Below, piece by piece: positions 34,773 to 45,309 of a stretch of 64,000 nt of DNA. The DNA is from Pandoraea pneumonica (GTDB lineage Bacteria; Pseudomonadota; Gammaproteobacteria; Burkholderiales; Burkholderiaceae). Numbering within the stretch: the stretch's first letter is position 1; the number at the start of each line of letters is the position of its first letter. The stretch lies in contig NZ_CABPSK010000001.1 in the NCBI RefSeq assembly GCF_902459645.1, positions 1 through 64,000 on the forward strand, in the 5' to 3' direction. A model generated the notes under the pieces. The model was not told where the DNA came from. It searched no databases and saw nothing but the letters and a program-made list of their open reading frames with translations. The translations under genes and the position numbers were made by a program.

Positions 34773-34821
34773 TCGAGGGTGTTTTTCGTCTGGATGCAAG
34801 GAATGAAGAGACGGCCTCGAC
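34772..34821 (+). promoter_or_regulatory. Candidate antiterminator pairing in the thrS leader
   Basis: GTCGAGG at 34772-34778 is complementary to CCTCGAC at 34815-34821, which is the 5' arm of the terminator hairpin. The two pairings exclude each other, so a stalled ribosome on the leader peptide could decide between read-through and termination. Only seven pairs, but placed exactly after the leader-peptide stop. Confidence 0.55.
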
Positions 34822-34843
34822 GACAGTCGAGGCCGTTTTTTTT
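34811..34843 (+). terminator. Strong terminator (attenuator) in the thrS leader
   Basis: ACGGCCTCGAC, loop GACA, GTCGAGGCCGT, then a run of eight T: an 11-bp perfect GC-rich stem ending 58 bases before the thrS start codon. It either ends the tRNA-Val transcript or acts as the conditional terminator of thrS. Confidence 0.9.
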
Positions 34844-34901
34844 CGTGGTTTTGCCGCGTGGCGTGGGCCGCGTGTGACGTTTTAGCGCATGGGAGTGCGA
34901 C

Positions 34902-36809
34902 ATGATTTCGGTACGTTTGCCTGACGGTTCGCAACGCCAGTACGAAGCCCCGCTGACGGTGGCTCAGGTCGCCGGTTCGATCGGCTCGGGTCTGGCAAAG
35001 GCGGCGCTGGCCGGCCGCGTCGACGGCAAGCTGGTCGATACGTCCTTTCTGATCGATCACGATGTGAACCTCGCGATCGTCACGGACAAGGACGCCGACG
35101 GTCTGGACGTCATCCGTCACTCGACGGCTCACTTGCTGGCCTATGCCGTCAAGGAGCTGTTCCCCGAGGCGCAGGTCACCATCGGCCCGGTCATCGAGAA
35201 CGGTTTCTACTACGACTTCTCGTTCCACCGCCCCTTCACGCCGGAAGATCTCGAAGCCATCGAGAAGAAGATGCACGAGCTCGCCAAGAAGGACGAGCCG
35301 GTCACGCGTGAAGTGCTCTCGCGTGACGACGCGGTGCGTCTGTTCATGTCGATGGGCGAAAAGTACAAGGCTGAGATCATCGAGTCGATTCCGGCCACGG
35401 ATGAGATTGGTCTGTATCGCGAAGGCAAATTCGTTGACCTTTGCCGTGGTCCGCACGTCCCGTCGACGGGCAAGCTCAAGGTCTTCAAGCTGATGAAGGT
35501 GGCCGGCGCCTACTGGCGTGGCGACGCGAAGAATGAGCAGTTGCAGCGTATCTACGGTACGGCCTGGACGAAGAAGGAAGACCAGGACGCTTATCTGCAC
35601 ATGCTCGAAGAGGCGGAGAAGCGCGATCACCGCAAGCTCGGTAAAGCGCTGGACCTCTATCACATGCAGGAAGAGGCGCCGGGTCTCGTCTTCTGGCATC
35701 CGAAGGGCTGGACGCTCTGGCAGCAAATCGAGCAGTACATGCGCGGCGTCTATCGCGATAACGGTTACCAGGAAGTGAAGGGTCCGCAGATTCTGGACCG
35801 TTCGCTGTGGGAGAAGTCGGGCCACTGGCAGAACTACAAAGACAACATGTTCACGACGGAATCGGAGAGCCGCTCGTACGCGCTCAAGCCGATGAACTGT
35901 CCTGGTCATGTGTTGATTTTCAATTCGTCGCTGCATAGCTATCGCGATCTGCCGCTGCGCTACGGCGAATTCGGTCAGTGCCACCGCAACGAGCCGTCAG
36001 GCGGTTTGCATGGCCTGATGCGCGTGCGCGGCTTCACGCAGGACGACGGTCACATCTTCTGCACGGAAGATCAGATCCTCGACGAGTGCGTGAACTACAC
36101 GGCGTTGCTGCACAAGGTGTACAAGCATTTCGGATTCTCGGACATGATTTACAAGGTCGCGACGCGCCCTGAGCATCGTGTCGGTTCCGACGAGAATTGG
36201 GATAAAGCCGAATTTGCCTTGATGGAGTCGCTGCGCCGCTCGGGCTGCGAATTCGTGATCGCCGAAGGCGACGGCGCGTTCTACGGTCCGAAGATTGAGT
36301 ACACGCTCAAGGATGCGCTTGGCCGTCAGTGGCAATGTGGCACGATGCAGGTCGATTTCTCGATGCCTGAGCGTCTGGACGCCGAGTACGTCGCGGAAGA
36401 CAACAGCCGCAAGCGTCCGGTCATGCTGCACCGTGCGATTTTGGGTTCGTTAGAGCGTTTCATCGGTATTTTGATCGAGCACCATGCTGGTGCAATGCCG
36501 ACGTGGCTCGCGCCGGAACAGGTGATTGTGCTGAATGTCTCCGAAAAAACGGCCGATTACGCGCAGGAAGTGACGAAAAAGTTGAAAGAACAAGGGCTTA
36601 GGGCTCGGAGCGATTTGCGCAACGAGAAAATTAGCTATAAAATACGCGAGCACTCGTTGCAGAAAGTTCCCTATCTCGTGGTAGTGGGGGACAAAGAGCA
36701 AGAGGGGAATACGGTAGCCGTGCGTGCCCGTGGCGGCGTGGATCTGGGTGTGATGCCCGTTGACGCGCTCATCGAACGCCTTGCGCAAGAATGCGCATCG
36801 TTCCAATAA
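34902..36809 (+). CDS. thrS: Threonyl-tRNA synthetase
   Basis: Class II synthetase charging tRNA-Thr, 635 residues. Domains in order: TGS (1-60), N-terminal editing domain with [11 protein letters not shown] (HxxxH) and a later Cys/His pair, catalytic core with zinc-binding Cys in LKPMNCPGH, motif 2 [20 protein letters not shown] and motif 3 [21 protein letters not shown], and an anticodon-binding domain from about 530. It is the first gene of the thrS-infC-rpmI-rplT run; regulation by the upstream attenuator is proposed. Confidence 0.98.
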   Translation: MISVRLPDGSQRQYEAPLTVAQVAGSIGSGLAKAALAGRVDGKLVDTSFLIDHDVNLAIVTDKDADGLDVIRHSTAHLLAYAVKELFPEAQVTIGPVIENGFYYDFSFHRPFTPEDLEAIEKKMHELAKKDEPVTREVLSRDDAVRLFMSMGEKYKAEIIESIPATDEIGLYREGKFVDLCRGPHVPSTGKLKVFKLMKVAGAYWRGDAKNEQLQRIYGTAWTKKEDQDAYLHMLEEAEKRDHRKLGKALDLYHMQEEAPGLVFWHPKGWTLWQQIEQYMRGVYRDNGYQEVKGPQILDRSLWEKSGHWQNYKDNMFTTESESRSYALKPMNCPGHVLIFNSSLHSYRDLPLRYGEFGQCHRNEPSGGLHGLMRVRGFTQDDGHIFCTEDQILDECVNYTALLHKVYKHFGFSDMIYKVATRPEHRVGSDENWDKAEFALMESLRRSGCEFVIAEGDGAFYGPKIEYTLKDALGRQWQCGTMQVDFSMPERLDAEYVAEDNSRKRPVMLHRAILGSLERFIGILIEHHAGAMPTWLAPEQVIVLNVSEKTADYAQEVTKKLKEQGLRARSDLRNEKISYKIREHSLQKVPYLVVVGDKEQEGNTVAVRARGGVDLGVMPVDALIERLAQECASFQ

Positions 36810-36861
36810 CGCCTGTCGGACAGCGCGGCTAAATTTTTGACTTTTTTCGAGGATAAGCAAC

Positions 36862-37380
36862 ATCGCTACCGATAAGTCGCATCGCATTAACGGCGAAATT
36901 ACTGCGCCCGAAGTGCGTCTAGTTGGGGTCGACAATGAGCCGATCGGCATCGTAAAGCTGGCCGAAGCGTTTCGTATGTCAGAAGAGGCCGATGTCGATC
37001 TGGTGGAAATCGCACCGCAGGCTCAGCCGCCGGTGTGCCGTCTGATGGACTACGGCAAGTTCAAGTATTCGGAACAGAAGAAAGCGCACGAGAACAAGCT
37101 GAAGCAGAAAGTCGTCCAGATCAAGGAAGTCAAATTCCGACCTGGCACCGACGACGGCGACTACAACGTCAAGTTGCGCAATCTGAAGCGGTTCCTCGAA
37201 GACGGCGACAAGACCAAGATCACGCTGCGTTTCCGCGGCCGTGAGATGGCTCACCAGGAAATCGGCGCTCGTATGCTGGAACGTCTGAAGTCCGATCTCG
37301 AAGAGTTCGGTCAGCCGGAACAGATGCCGAAGATGGAAGGCCGTCAGATGATCATGGTCATCGCGCCGAAGAAGAAATAA
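36862..37380 (+). CDS. infC: Translation initiation factor IF-3 (AUC start)
   Basis: The 172-residue factor binds 30S subunits and checks start codons. Homology begins with [21 protein letters not shown], in frame directly after ATC at 36862, with GAGGA eight bases upstream and no ATG, GTG or TTG closer than 36913, which would cut off the conserved N terminus. E. coli infC likewise uses a non-canonical AUU, the basis of its autoregulation by IF-3; AUC here should work the same way. The N domain, [17 protein letters not shown] linker and C domain are complete. Confidence 0.95.
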   Translation: MATDKSHRINGEITAPEVRLVGVDNEPIGIVKLAEAFRMSEEADVDLVEIAPQAQPPVCRLMDYGKFKYSEQKKAHENKLKQKVVQIKEVKFRPGTDDGDYNVKLRNLKRFLEDGDKTKITLRFRGREMAHQEIGARMLERLKSDLEEFGQPEQMPKMEGRQMIMVIAPKKK

Positions 37381-37557
37381 GCCGTGGCGGTGTCGAGTGA
37401 CACCGCCGGGTTGTCAAGAATTGCCGCAGTGGCCCGAGAGGGCTGCCGCAGCGATGCAGGGTGCAGTTAGGCCCTGAAAATAAGTGATCCCGGGTTCTAC
37501 AAGGGGCGCGATTTTGGCGTCACACCTGTGATCATGTTAAAAACCTCGGAGTTTTTC

Positions 37558-37755
37558 ATGCCTAAGATGAAAACCAAGAGCGGTGCCAAGAAGCGCTTTC
37601 GCGTGCGTCCGGGCGGTACCGTTAAGCGTGGTCAGGCTTTCAAGCGTCACATTTTGACGAAGAAGTCCACCAAGAATAAGCGTCACCTGCGCGGTGCCGT
37701 CGGCGTTCATGATTCCGATCTGAACTCCGTACGCGCAATGCTGCCCTTCGCTTAA
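37558..37755 (+). CDS. rpmI: 50S ribosomal protein L35
   Basis: The 65-residue basic protein [20 protein letters not shown] is full-length L35. The preceding in-frame stretch from 37528 is not part of it. It is followed by rplT after 25 bp. In E. coli, L20 represses rpmI-rplT by binding the leader; the 177-bp infC-rpmI gap here could hold such a site, but I did not identify one. Confidence 0.98.
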   Translation: MPKMKTKSGAKKRFRVRPGGTVKRGQAFKRHILTKKSTKNKRHLRGAVGVHDSDLNSVRAMLPFA

Positions 37756-37780
37756 ACCCCGACTTAGATAGGAGAGAAAT

Positions 37781-38140
37781 ATGCCTCGAGTCAAACGTGG
37801 GGTCACTGCACGGGCCCGCCATAAGAAAGTCATCGCAGCTGCCAAGGGTTTCCGCGGCCGCCGCAATAACGTCTTCCGCATCGCTAAGCAAGCGGTCATG
37901 CGCGCTGGGCAATACGCCTACCGCGATCGCCGTAACAAGAAGCGCGTGTTCCGCGCCTTGTGGATTGCGCGTATCAATGCAGGTGTGCGTCAGCACGGTA
38001 TGACCTACAGCGTGTTCATCGCTGGTCTGAAGAAGGCCTCGATCGAACTCGACCGTAAGGTGCTGTCCGACATGGCCATCAACGACAAGCCGGCATTTGC
38101 CGCGATTGTCGCCCAGGTGAAAGCCGCCGTCGCAGCCTGA
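37781..38140 (+). CDS. rplT: 50S ribosomal protein L20
   Basis: The 119-residue protein starts [18 protein letters not shown] and contains the basic N-terminal tail and globular C domain ([18 protein letters not shown]) of L20, an early 23S rRNA-binding assembly protein and, in enterics, a translational repressor of its own operon. AGGAGAG precedes the ATG. A strong terminator follows before pheS. Confidence 0.98.
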   Translation: MPRVKRGVTARARHKKVIAAAKGFRGRRNNVFRIAKQAVMRAGQYAYRDRRNKKRVFRALWIARINAGVRQHGMTYSVFIAGLKKASIELDRKVLSDMAINDKPAFAAIVAQVKAAVAA

Positions 38141-38188
38141 AGCTGTAGTTAGCGTATAGCGCGTTTTACCGCGCGCCATTCGCCAGGA

Positions 38189-38220
38189 GGGGGCTCTCAT
38201 CGGAGCCCCCTTTTGTTTTT
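38189..38220 (+). terminator. Rho-independent terminator between rplT and pheS
   Basis: GGGGGCTC, loop TCATCG, GAGCCCCC, TTTTGTTTTT. It sits 49 bases after rplT and 60 before pheS. It may end the ribosomal transcript; pheS would then need its own promoter, or partial read-through. Confidence 0.9.
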
Positions 38221-38279
38221 CGACTGCTTTTTTGCATGTAATGCGGCCATTCCGACCGCCTAACTTGAGCCTGTAGCAT

Positions 38280-39293
38280 ATGGATCTGGAACTTATCGTC
38301 AGCGAAGCGCAGCGTGCGTTCGCCGCCGCTCCCGACGCCGCCGCGCTGGAAAACGAGAAAGCTCGCTTTCTTGGCAAGACCGGCCAACTGACCGAGTTGC
38401 TCAAGGGCCTCGGCAAGCTCGATCCTGAAGCCCGCAAGAGCGAAGGCGCACGGATCAACGCGGCCAAGCAACAGATCGAAGGCGCCTTGCAGGCGCGCCG
38501 TCAGGCCATGGCCGATGCGCTGCTCGATGCGCGCTTGTCCGCCGAAGCCATCGACGTGACGCTGCCCGGGCGCGGCCTGGGTGCCGGCAGCCTGCACCCC
38601 GTGCTCAATACGTGGGAACGCGTTGAACAAATTTTCCGTTCCATCGGATTCGACGTGGCCGACGGCCCCGAGATCGAAACCGACTGGTTCAACTTCACTG
38701 CCCTGAACAGCCCGGAGAACCACCCGGCGCGTTCGATGCAGGACACCTTCTATGTCGAAGGCAATGACGACGCCGGCAAGCCGTTGCTGCTGCGCACGCA
38801 CACCAGCCCGATGCAGGTGCGTTACGCGCGCATGAACAAGCCGCCGATCAAGGTGATTGCCCCGGGGCGCACCTATCGCGTCGACTCCGATGCCACGCAC
38901 TCGCCGATGTTCCATCAGGTTGAAGGCCTGTGGATCGCTGAAGACATCAGCTTTGCCGACCTGAAGGGCGTGTACACCGATTTCTTGCGCAAGTTCTTCG
39001 AGCGCGACGACATTCAAGTGCGCTTCCGCCCGTCGTACTTCCCATTCACGGAACCGTCCGCCGAGATCGACATGCAGTTCGAGACCGGCAAGAACGCCGG
39101 TAAGTGGCTGGAGATTTCGGGTTCGGGCCAGGTGCATCCGAGCGTGGTGCGCAACATGGGTCTCGATCCGGAGCGCTACATCGGCTTCGCGTTCGGTTCG
39201 GGTCTCGAGCGTCTGACGATGCTGCGTTACGGCGTGCAAGACTTGCGCCTGTTCTACGAGAACGACCTGCGCTTCCTGCGCCAATTCATGTAA
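38280..39293 (+). CDS. pheS: Phenylalanyl-tRNA synthetase alpha subunit
   Basis: The 337-residue catalytic subunit of the heterotetramer. An N-terminal coiled coil (about 1-90) precedes the class II core: [29 protein letters not shown] (motif 1-2 area), [19 protein letters not shown], and [26 protein letters not shown] (motif 3). It starts at the ATG at 38280; no clear Phe-rich leader peptide lies between the rplT terminator and this start. Confidence 0.98.
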   Translation: MDLELIVSEAQRAFAAAPDAAALENEKARFLGKTGQLTELLKGLGKLDPEARKSEGARINAAKQQIEGALQARRQAMADALLDARLSAEAIDVTLPGRGLGAGSLHPVLNTWERVEQIFRSIGFDVADGPEIETDWFNFTALNSPENHPARSMQDTFYVEGNDDAGKPLLLRTHTSPMQVRYARMNKPPIKVIAPGRTYRVDSDATHSPMFHQVEGLWIAEDISFADLKGVYTDFLRKFFERDDIQVRFRPSYFPFTEPSAEIDMQFETGKNAGKWLEISGSGQVHPSVVRNMGLDPERYIGFAFGSGLERLTMLRYGVQDLRLFYENDLRFLRQFM

Positions 39294-39379
39294 TTGATGT
39301 CGACGGCCCTGTGCAGGCGCGCCAAGCCGCTGCCGCCGGGCTCTCGGATGTGAAGACTTAACTGCGAGCGAACTGATCC

Positions 39380-41821
39380 ATGCAATTCTCTGAATCGTGG
39401 CTGCGTACCCTGGTCGACCCAGATCTGTCGACCGACGCGTTGGCGCACGCCCTGACGATGTCCGGGCTCGAAGTCGAGGAAACCGACGCTGTCGCCCCGC
39501 CGTTTACCGGTGTCGTGGTGGCGAAGGTGCTCGAAGTGGCCCGTCACCCGGATGCTGACCGTCTGAACGTGTGCCAGGTCGATGCCGGCACCGGCGAGAC
39601 GCTCACCATCGTGTGCGGTGCGCCGAACGTTGCCCCCGGTATCAAGGTGCCTTGCGCCACCGTGGGCGCCGCACTGCCGCCGGCAGAACCTGGCGCAGCA
39701 CCGTTCCAGATCAAGATTGGCAAACTGCGTGGTGTGCAAAGTTTCGGCATGCTGTGCTCGGCCCGTGAGCTCAAGCTCTCGGAAGACCACGCCGGTCTGA
39801 TGATCCTGCCCGACGATGCACCGGTCGGCATGAACATCCGCGAGTATCTGGACCTGGACGATACCGTCTTCGTCGTGAAGCTCACGCCGAACAAAGCCGA
39901 TTGCCTGTCGTTGCTCGGTATCGCACGCGAAGTGGCCGCGATCACCGGCGCACCGCTCAAGGATCTGCCGGGGCAGGGCGCGCAAGCGGCGTCGATCGCC
40001 GACACGTTCCCTGTGCGCATCAGCTCGCCCGAAGGCTGCGGACGTTTCGGCGGCCGCATCATCCGCAACGTGAATGCAGCCGCACCGTCGCCGCGCTGGA
40101 TGGTCGAGCGCCTGGAGCGTGCCGGTCAACGCAGCATCTCGGCACTGGTCGACATCACCAACTACGTGATGCTCGAACTCGGTCAGCCGCTGCACGTTTA
40201 TGACCTGAACCGTCTGCAAGGCGGCATCGACGTGCGCTTCGGCCGTGCTGGCGAAACGCTCAAGCTGCTCAACGAACAAACCGTGACGCTCGATGAGAGC
40301 GTGCTGGCCATTACCGATGCGAGCGGCCCGATTGGTCTGGCTGGCATCATGGGCGGCGACTCGACCAAGGCCGGTCTGGAAACGCAGAACATCTTCCTCG
40401 AAGGCGCGTTCTTCTTCCCGCAAGCCATTCAAGGCCGCGCACGCAAGTACAACTTCACGAGCGATGCGTCGCACCGTTTCGAGCGTGGCGTCGACTTCGC
40501 CGGTAACGTGCGCGCGCTGGAGCGTGCCACGCAACTCGTGCTCGAAATTTGCGGCGGGCAAGCTGGCCCGCTGGAAGATCAGGTCGCCCGTTTGCCGGAG
40601 CGCAAGCCGGTGACGATGCGCGTTGCCCGTGCCGTCAAGATTCTGGGCGTGCCGGTGAGCGAGCAGGAGATGGGTGAAATCTTCACGCGTCTGGGCTTAC
40701 CGTTCACGCTGAGCAATGGCGTCTTTGAAGTCACGCCGCCGTCGTATCGCTTCGACATCGAGATCGAAGAAGATCTGATCGAAGAAATCGCACGCATCTA
40801 CGGCTTCGACCGCATTCCGGCCAACCCGCCGGTGGCCGCTAGCGCGATGCGCCCGACGCAGGAAGGCCGCCGCTCGCAACACGCGGTGCGTCACGAGATT
40901 GCGGCGCGCGATTATCACGAGACGGTGGGTTTCAGCTTTGTCGACGTCGAGTGGGAAGCCGATTTCGCAGGCAACGACAACCCGATCAAGCTGCTCAACC
41001 CGATCGCGAGTCACCTCGCCGTGATGCGCTCGACGCTCATCGGCAGCCTGATCGCCACGACGCGCTACAACCTGAACCGCAAGGCATCGCGCGTTCGCGT
41101 GTTCGAAATCGGCCGCACGTACCATCGCGACAACACGGTGGCATCGGGCGAGCTGACGGTTGGCGGCTATCGCCAGCCGGTGACGGTAGCGGCCTTGGCT
41201 TATGGCCCGGTACTCGACGAGCAATGGGGTGCCGCATCGCGTCAGGTCGATTTCTTCGATGTGAAGGGCGATCTCGAAGCACTGCTCGCACCGCGCACTG
41301 CGCGCTTCGTGAAGGCTGAGCACCCGGCGTTGCATCCGGGACGCAGCGCTGCCATCGAAGTCGATGGTAAGCGTGTCGGATTCCTTGGCGAACTGCATCC
41401 GCGTTGGCAGCAGAAGTACGACCTGCCGCATGCGCCGGTGCTCTTCGAGATTGAAGCCGAAGCGCTGTTCGCGCGCGACGTGGCGAGCTACGAGGAAATC
41501 TCGAAGTTCCCGCCGGTCACGCGAGATCTCGCACTCGTGGTGTCGCAAGCGCAGCCCGTGCAACCGCTGATCGACGCGATGTTGGCGGCTCGCAACGACG
41601 ATCCGGCATGCAGCGTGGTGCAGTCTGTGCAGCTGTTCGACGAGTTCCGACCGAAGGCTGGCACAGCCTCGGGATCGCTCGGCGCGCAAGACAAAAGCCT
41701 AGCGTTTCGTGTTACTCTGCAAGACCCCTCGGGTACCCTCCAGGACGAGACCGTCGAGCGCGCTGTCGCTGCGTTGGTACAACGGGTTGGAGACGCGTTC
41801 GGCGCACGTTTGCGCGCGTAA
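39380..41821 (+). CDS. pheT: Phenylalanyl-tRNA synthetase beta subunit
   Basis: The 813-residue beta subunit has the tRNA-binding (EMAP-like) domain at about 40-150, B3/4 editing domain with [18 protein letters not shown]5 DNA-binding-like fold, a class II-like catalytic remnant, and the C-terminal FDX-ACB domain ([14 protein letters not shown]). Length matches the bacterial norm. It follows pheS by 86 bp and is followed by ihfA after 61 bp, the same order as E. coli. Confidence 0.98.
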   Translation: MQFSESWLRTLVDPDLSTDALAHALTMSGLEVEETDAVAPPFTGVVVAKVLEVARHPDADRLNVCQVDAGTGETLTIVCGAPNVAPGIKVPCATVGAALPPAEPGAAPFQIKIGKLRGVQSFGMLCSARELKLSEDHAGLMILPDDAPVGMNIREYLDLDDTVFVVKLTPNKADCLSLLGIAREVAAITGAPLKDLPGQGAQAASIADTFPVRISSPEGCGRFGGRIIRNVNAAAPSPRWMVERLERAGQRSISALVDITNYVMLELGQPLHVYDLNRLQGGIDVRFGRAGETLKLLNEQTVTLDESVLAITDASGPIGLAGIMGGDSTKAGLETQNIFLEGAFFFPQAIQGRARKYNFTSDASHRFERGVDFAGNVRALERATQLVLEICGGQAGPLEDQVARLPERKPVTMRVARAVKILGVPVSEQEMGEIFTRLGLPFTLSNGVFEVTPPSYRFDIEIEEDLIEEIARIYGFDRIPANPPVAASAMRPTQEGRRSQHAVRHEIAARDYHETVGFSFVDVEWEADFAGNDNPIKLLNPIASHLAVMRSTLIGSLIATTRYNLNRKASRVRVFEIGRTYHRDNTVASGELTVGGYRQPVTVAALAYGPVLDEQWGAASRQVDFFDVKGDLEALLAPRTARFVKAEHPALHPGRSAAIEVDGKRVGFLGELHPRWQQKYDLPHAPVLFEIEAEALFARDVASYEEISKFPPVTRDLALVVSQAQPVQPLIDAMLAARNDDPACSVVQSVQLFDEFRPKAGTASGSLGAQDKSLAFRVTLQDPSGTLQDETVERAVAALVQRVGDAFGARLRA

Positions 41822-41882
41822 AGCATTGTAGAGTCTGGTTGCGAGTGGTTTATCGCACTGTCATCGCCATCGCGTGGGACGT

Positions 41883-42275
41883 ATGAACGAAATGAATCCT
41901 GGTGAATTTGAAGCCATGCTCGCGGCGCAGCGTATCGCGCTGGGTCGTAGCGAAGTGAACGAAGTCGGAAGCGAAGCCCCGACGCTGACCAAGGCCGAAC
42001 TGGCCGAGTTGTTGTTCGAGCACGTGGGTCTGAACAAGCGCGAGGCCAAAGATATGGTCGAAGCGTTTTTCGAATCGATCCGTGATGCCCTCGAATCGGG
42101 TGACAGCGTCAAGCTCTCCGGCTTCGGCAACTTCCAGTTGCGCGATAAGCCGCAGCGTCCGGGCCGCAACCCGAAGACGGGGGAGGCCATCCCGATCGCC
42201 GCCCGTCGTGTCGTGACCTTTCACGCCAGTCAGAAGCTCAAGTCGATGGTGGAGTCTGGCGTACTGAGCAAGTAA
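41883..42275 (+). CDS. ihfA: Integration host factor alpha subunit
   Basis: A DNA-bending histone-like protein, partner of IhfB. It has 130 residues: an N-terminal extension of about 30 ([16 protein letters not shown]...) typical of Burkholderia relatives, then [30 protein letters not shown] and the DNA-binding arm [23 protein letters not shown] with the intercalating proline. The ATG at 41883 is preferred over GTG at 41874. Coupling to pheT is conserved across proteobacteria. Confidence 0.96.
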   Translation: MNEMNPGEFEAMLAAQRIALGRSEVNEVGSEAPTLTKAELAELLFEHVGLNKREAKDMVEAFFESIRDALESGDSVKLSGFGNFQLRDKPQRPGRNPKTGEAIPIAARRVVTFHASQKLKSMVESGVLSK

Positions 42276-42340
42276 GTCCCCGGCCGCCGCTTTCTGTGGC
42301 GGCCGCATCCTAACTGTCGTTCAACACCGCTGACGCCGCG

Positions 42341-42739
42341 ATGGATCACGTTGCCTTGCCGCCGATTCCCGCCAAGCGTTACTTCACCATCGGTGAAGTG
42401 AGCGAGTTGTGTGGCGTCAAGCCACACGTGCTGCGCTACTGGGAGCAGGAGTTCACACAACTGCGCCCGGTCAAGCGCCGCGGCAATCGACGGTACTACC
42501 AACATCATGAAGTTCTGCTGATCCGGCGTATCCGGGAACTGCTCTATGAGCAGGGCTTCACCATCAACGGTGCCCGCAACCGGCTTGAAGCCGATACCCC
42601 GCGGGGCGCGCGCAGTGCTGGTGGTGTGGCGGCCGCACGTGCCGCTGCCGACGCTGGCGCAGGTAACACCGATGCCGGGTTCGACATCGACGAACTTCGC
42701 CACCGGCTCGAAGCAGTCATCGACTTCCTGAAGTCCTGA
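42341..42739 (+). CDS. MerR-family transcriptional regulator (downstream of ihfA)
   Basis: The 132-residue protein has a MerR-type winged helix at about 14-80 (FTIGEVSELCGVKPHVLRYWEQEFTQLRPVKRRGNRRYYQHHEV). The C-terminal part is short and Ala-rich and ends in a probable dimerisation helix. This small MerR protein is commonly found after ihfA in beta- and gammaproteobacteria; its target is unknown. It lacks effector-binding cysteines. Confidence 0.92.
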   Translation: MDHVALPPIPAKRYFTIGEVSELCGVKPHVLRYWEQEFTQLRPVKRRGNRRYYQHHEVLLIRRIRELLYEQGFTINGARNRLEADTPRGARSAGGVAAARAAADAGAGNTDAGFDIDELRHRLEAVIDFLKS

Positions 42740-43032
42740 TTCGGGATTCTCCCGATGCGGCGAACGCCGAAATATCCGTAATCCGAGATAAGAGACGCCG
42801 TTGCGGCGGGGCGGTGCTCGCCGGTCGCCAGATCGTCATGAGACGCGTTTGCGTACACCAACGGCATCCTCCGATTGAGTGACGTGCAACCGCTTCCGGC
42901 GCCGCGCCGATTGTCATACACTTGCCGGAAAACATGGCGGTCATTCGATGCACCGCTCGTTGGATCCTCTGCATACTCCGGGCCAACACCGACCATCTCG
43001 CGGGGGCGAGGTGGCTCAAAGGATCTCGACCT
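42740..43032. other. Gap between merR and the Cache-GGDEF-EAL gene
   Basis: Nothing recognised beyond a short hairpin (TCGGGA/TCCCGA, about 42741-42756) after the merR stop that lacks a T-run. The open frame that continues upstream of 43033 has no supported start. Confidence 0.35.
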
Positions 43033-45309
43033 ATGGTGGAACCGAGCACGACGGGCGCGCGGCGAGGGCGTTGGACGACGTCCTATCGCTCGATCGTCGC
43101 GATTCTGATTTTCGGTTTCCTGATCCTTGTCCTTGTCTGGACAGCGGTGCTTTGGCGCATCTCCATCGAACACAAAGCGATCTTGCGCGACGCTGCCGCA
43201 TCGGCATCGACCGTCGCCAACGCGCTCGAACAGCAGACCTTGCGAGCTATCCGTCAGGTCGACCAGATCACCCGCTTCGTCAAATACGAGTTCGAACATC
43301 ATCGCAGCGAGTTCAACCTGAACGCGACGATGGATGCGGGCATCGTCGCCGACCGTCATATGGTGCTGGTGAGTTTGGCCGATGCCAAAGGCAACATCAC
43401 GGCGGCAACGATTCCTGAGCGCAGTACATCCGGGGTGAGCATTGCTGATCGCGAACATTTCCGCGTGCACGTCGACGACACGAACGAGAGTCTGTTCATC
43501 AGTCACCCGGTCTTCGGCCGGGTATCGCACAAGTGGGTGCTGCAATTTAGCCGACGGCTGAATAATCCGGACGGCAGCTTCGCTGGCGTGGTCGTCGTTT
43601 CGCAAGAACCCAGTTACTTCACCGCAGACTTTTACACTAACGCCGTCCTCGGTCAGTACGGCCAGATTGCCGTCATCGCCGACGATGGAACGTTGCTCGC
43701 GCGCAGCACGGGGGCCAGTGTCGCCGTGACCGGTTCGGGCGAGTTGCCGCCGTTCCCTGCCGCGCAGCGTATCTCCGGCGTGCAACGCGACCCGATCGAT
43801 GGCGTCGAGCGCGTCGTGGCTTACCGGCACCTGGGTGACTATCCGCTCGCCGTGCAGGTGGGACTGTCGATGGACGAGGAACTGGCCGAGTATCGGCACG
43901 TCGAGCGCGTCTATCTCACGATGGCGACGTTCGTGTCCGTCGCGCTGGTGGTGTTCTTCGGGCTCATCGCGTACCTGATGCAGCGCCTGATCGGCCGCGA
44001 CCAGCAGCTCACTCGCCTTATCTCGTATGACGCCCTGACCGGTTTGCCGAATCGCTACGCCTTGATGGAGTCGCTGCGAAACGACCTGTCCGACACCGGC
44101 AGCGTGGGCAAGGTGGCATTGCTGCATATCGATCTGGACAACTTTAAGAGCGTGAACGATACGCTGGGGCACGCACAGGGCGACGAAATCATCCGGCAAG
44201 TTTCGGAACGGTTTGCCACGCGCGTGCCGCCCGAAGCCTTGCTTGCGCGCTTTGCAGGCGACGAGTTCATGGTGGTGTTACGCGGCGACGATGCCGTGGC
44301 GCACGCCGAGCCGCTCGCCGAAACCCTCCTCGCGGCGCTCAAGGCACCGATGGTGGCCGATAGCACCTCGTTCGCGCTGCACGCGAGTATCGGTGTCACG
44401 TTCTGGTCCAAACCGGAGGAGACCGAGGCCGACCTGATCAAGAAGGCCGATCTGGCGATGTATTCGGCGAAAGAGGCGGGCAAGAGCGTCGTGCGCGTGT
44501 ACTCGCAGCAGATGACGTATCAGGCGCACCAATTGGTGGTGTGGGAGCGTCAGATGGAACAAGCGCTCGCCAATGGCGAGTTCTTCCTGGCGTATCAGCC
44601 GATCGTCGCGCTCGAATCCGATTGCATCTGTGGCATGGAGGCGTTGATTCGCTGGCGCCATCCCGAGCGCGGCGTGATCGCGGCGGGCGAGTTCATCCCG
44701 TTGGCCGAGACCACCGGGCAAATCGTCGCCATCGGCGAGTTCGCGCTGGCGCAGGCGTGCCGACAACTGGCGGCCTGGCGCGATACTCCCATGGCCTCGC
44801 TGCGTCTGGCGGTCAATGTCTCGTCGGTACAGTTTTGGCGGGGCGACATTTGCGAGTTGGTCGAGCGCTATGTCAAAGAGTACGAAATTGGTCCCAGCCT
44901 TCTGGAGTTGGAGATTACCGAGTCGGTCATGGTCAAGAACCCGGCGTTGGTGGAGTCGAAGATCAACCAGCTAAAACGCACGGGCGTGCGCATCGCACTC
45001 GACGATTTCGGCACCGGTTATTCGTCGTTATCCTATCTGACGCGCTTTGCCGTCGATACGCTCAAAGTCGACCGTTCGTTTGTCGAATCGATTCCCGACT
45101 CGTCGCGCTCGTGCCTGATGATTTCTAACATCGTGAACATTGCGCGCTCGCTGGGCATCGAATTGATCGTCGAAGGGGTGGAGAACGAACGCCAACTGGC
45201 GTGGCTGCGCCACTTCGTACCATTGGCTGCGCAGGGCTACTGGTTTTCCCGGCCGGTGGAAATCGAACAGATGGATTCGGTAATTGCGCGATTTGGTATT
45301 TGCGGATAA
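43033..45309 (+). CDS. Cache-GGDEF-EAL membrane c-di-GMP protein
   Basis: 758 residues. An N-terminal TM (about 20-43), a periplasmic Cache sensor (45-290: DRHMVLVSLADAKGNITAA, GVSIADREHFRVHV), a second TM (about 300-325), then GGDEF and EAL domains. The active-site loop reads AGDEF (FAGDEFMVV), a variant that can be active or serve as GTP sensor. The EAL domain is intact: EALIRW, EITES, DDFGTGYSS, DTLKVDRSF and VEGVEN. It is best called a sensor phosphodiesterase with uncertain cyclase activity. The ATG at 43033 is chosen; the open frame runs to 42922. Confidence 0.92.
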   Translation: MVEPSTTGARRGRWTTSYRSIVAILIFGFLILVLVWTAVLWRISIEHKAILRDAAASASTVANALEQQTLRAIRQVDQITRFVKYEFEHHRSEFNLNATMDAGIVADRHMVLVSLADAKGNITAATIPERSTSGVSIADREHFRVHVDDTNESLFISHPVFGRVSHKWVLQFSRRLNNPDGSFAGVVVVSQEPSYFTADFYTNAVLGQYGQIAVIADDGTLLARSTGASVAVTGSGELPPFPAAQRISGVQRDPIDGVERVVAYRHLGDYPLAVQVGLSMDEELAEYRHVERVYLTMATFVSVALVVFFGLIAYLMQRLIGRDQQLTRLISYDALTGLPNRYALMESLRNDLSDTGSVGKVALLHIDLDNFKSVNDTLGHAQGDEIIRQVSERFATRVPPEALLARFAGDEFMVVLRGDDAVAHAEPLAETLLAALKAPMVADSTSFALHASIGVTFWSKPEETEADLIKKADLAMYSAKEAGKSVVRVYSQQMTYQAHQLVVWERQMEQALANGEFFLAYQPIVALESDCICGMEALIRWRHPERGVIAAGEFIPLAETTGQIVAIGEFALAQACRQLAAWRDTPMASLRLAVNVSSVQFWRGDICELVERYVKEYEIGPSLLELEITESVMVKNPALVESKINQLKRTGVRIALDDFGTGYSSLSYLTRFAVDTLKVDRSFVESIPDSSRSCLMISNIVNIARSLGIELIVEGVENERQLAWLRHFVPLAAQGYWFSRPVEIEQMDSVIARFGICG

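Noticed and set aside
34662-34901. T-box riboswitch upstream of thrS
   Set aside because: No T-box sequence (GGUGGNACCGCG-like) or specifier-loop architecture; the leader-peptide attenuator fits better.
38140-38279. pheS leader peptide attenuator
   Set aside because: No Phe-rich short frame with a ribosome binding site between rplT and pheS; the hairpin alone reads as the rplT terminator.
43033-45309. Inactive GGDEF because of AGDEF
   Set aside because: AGDEF variants can retain cyclase activity, so I do not call it inactive.
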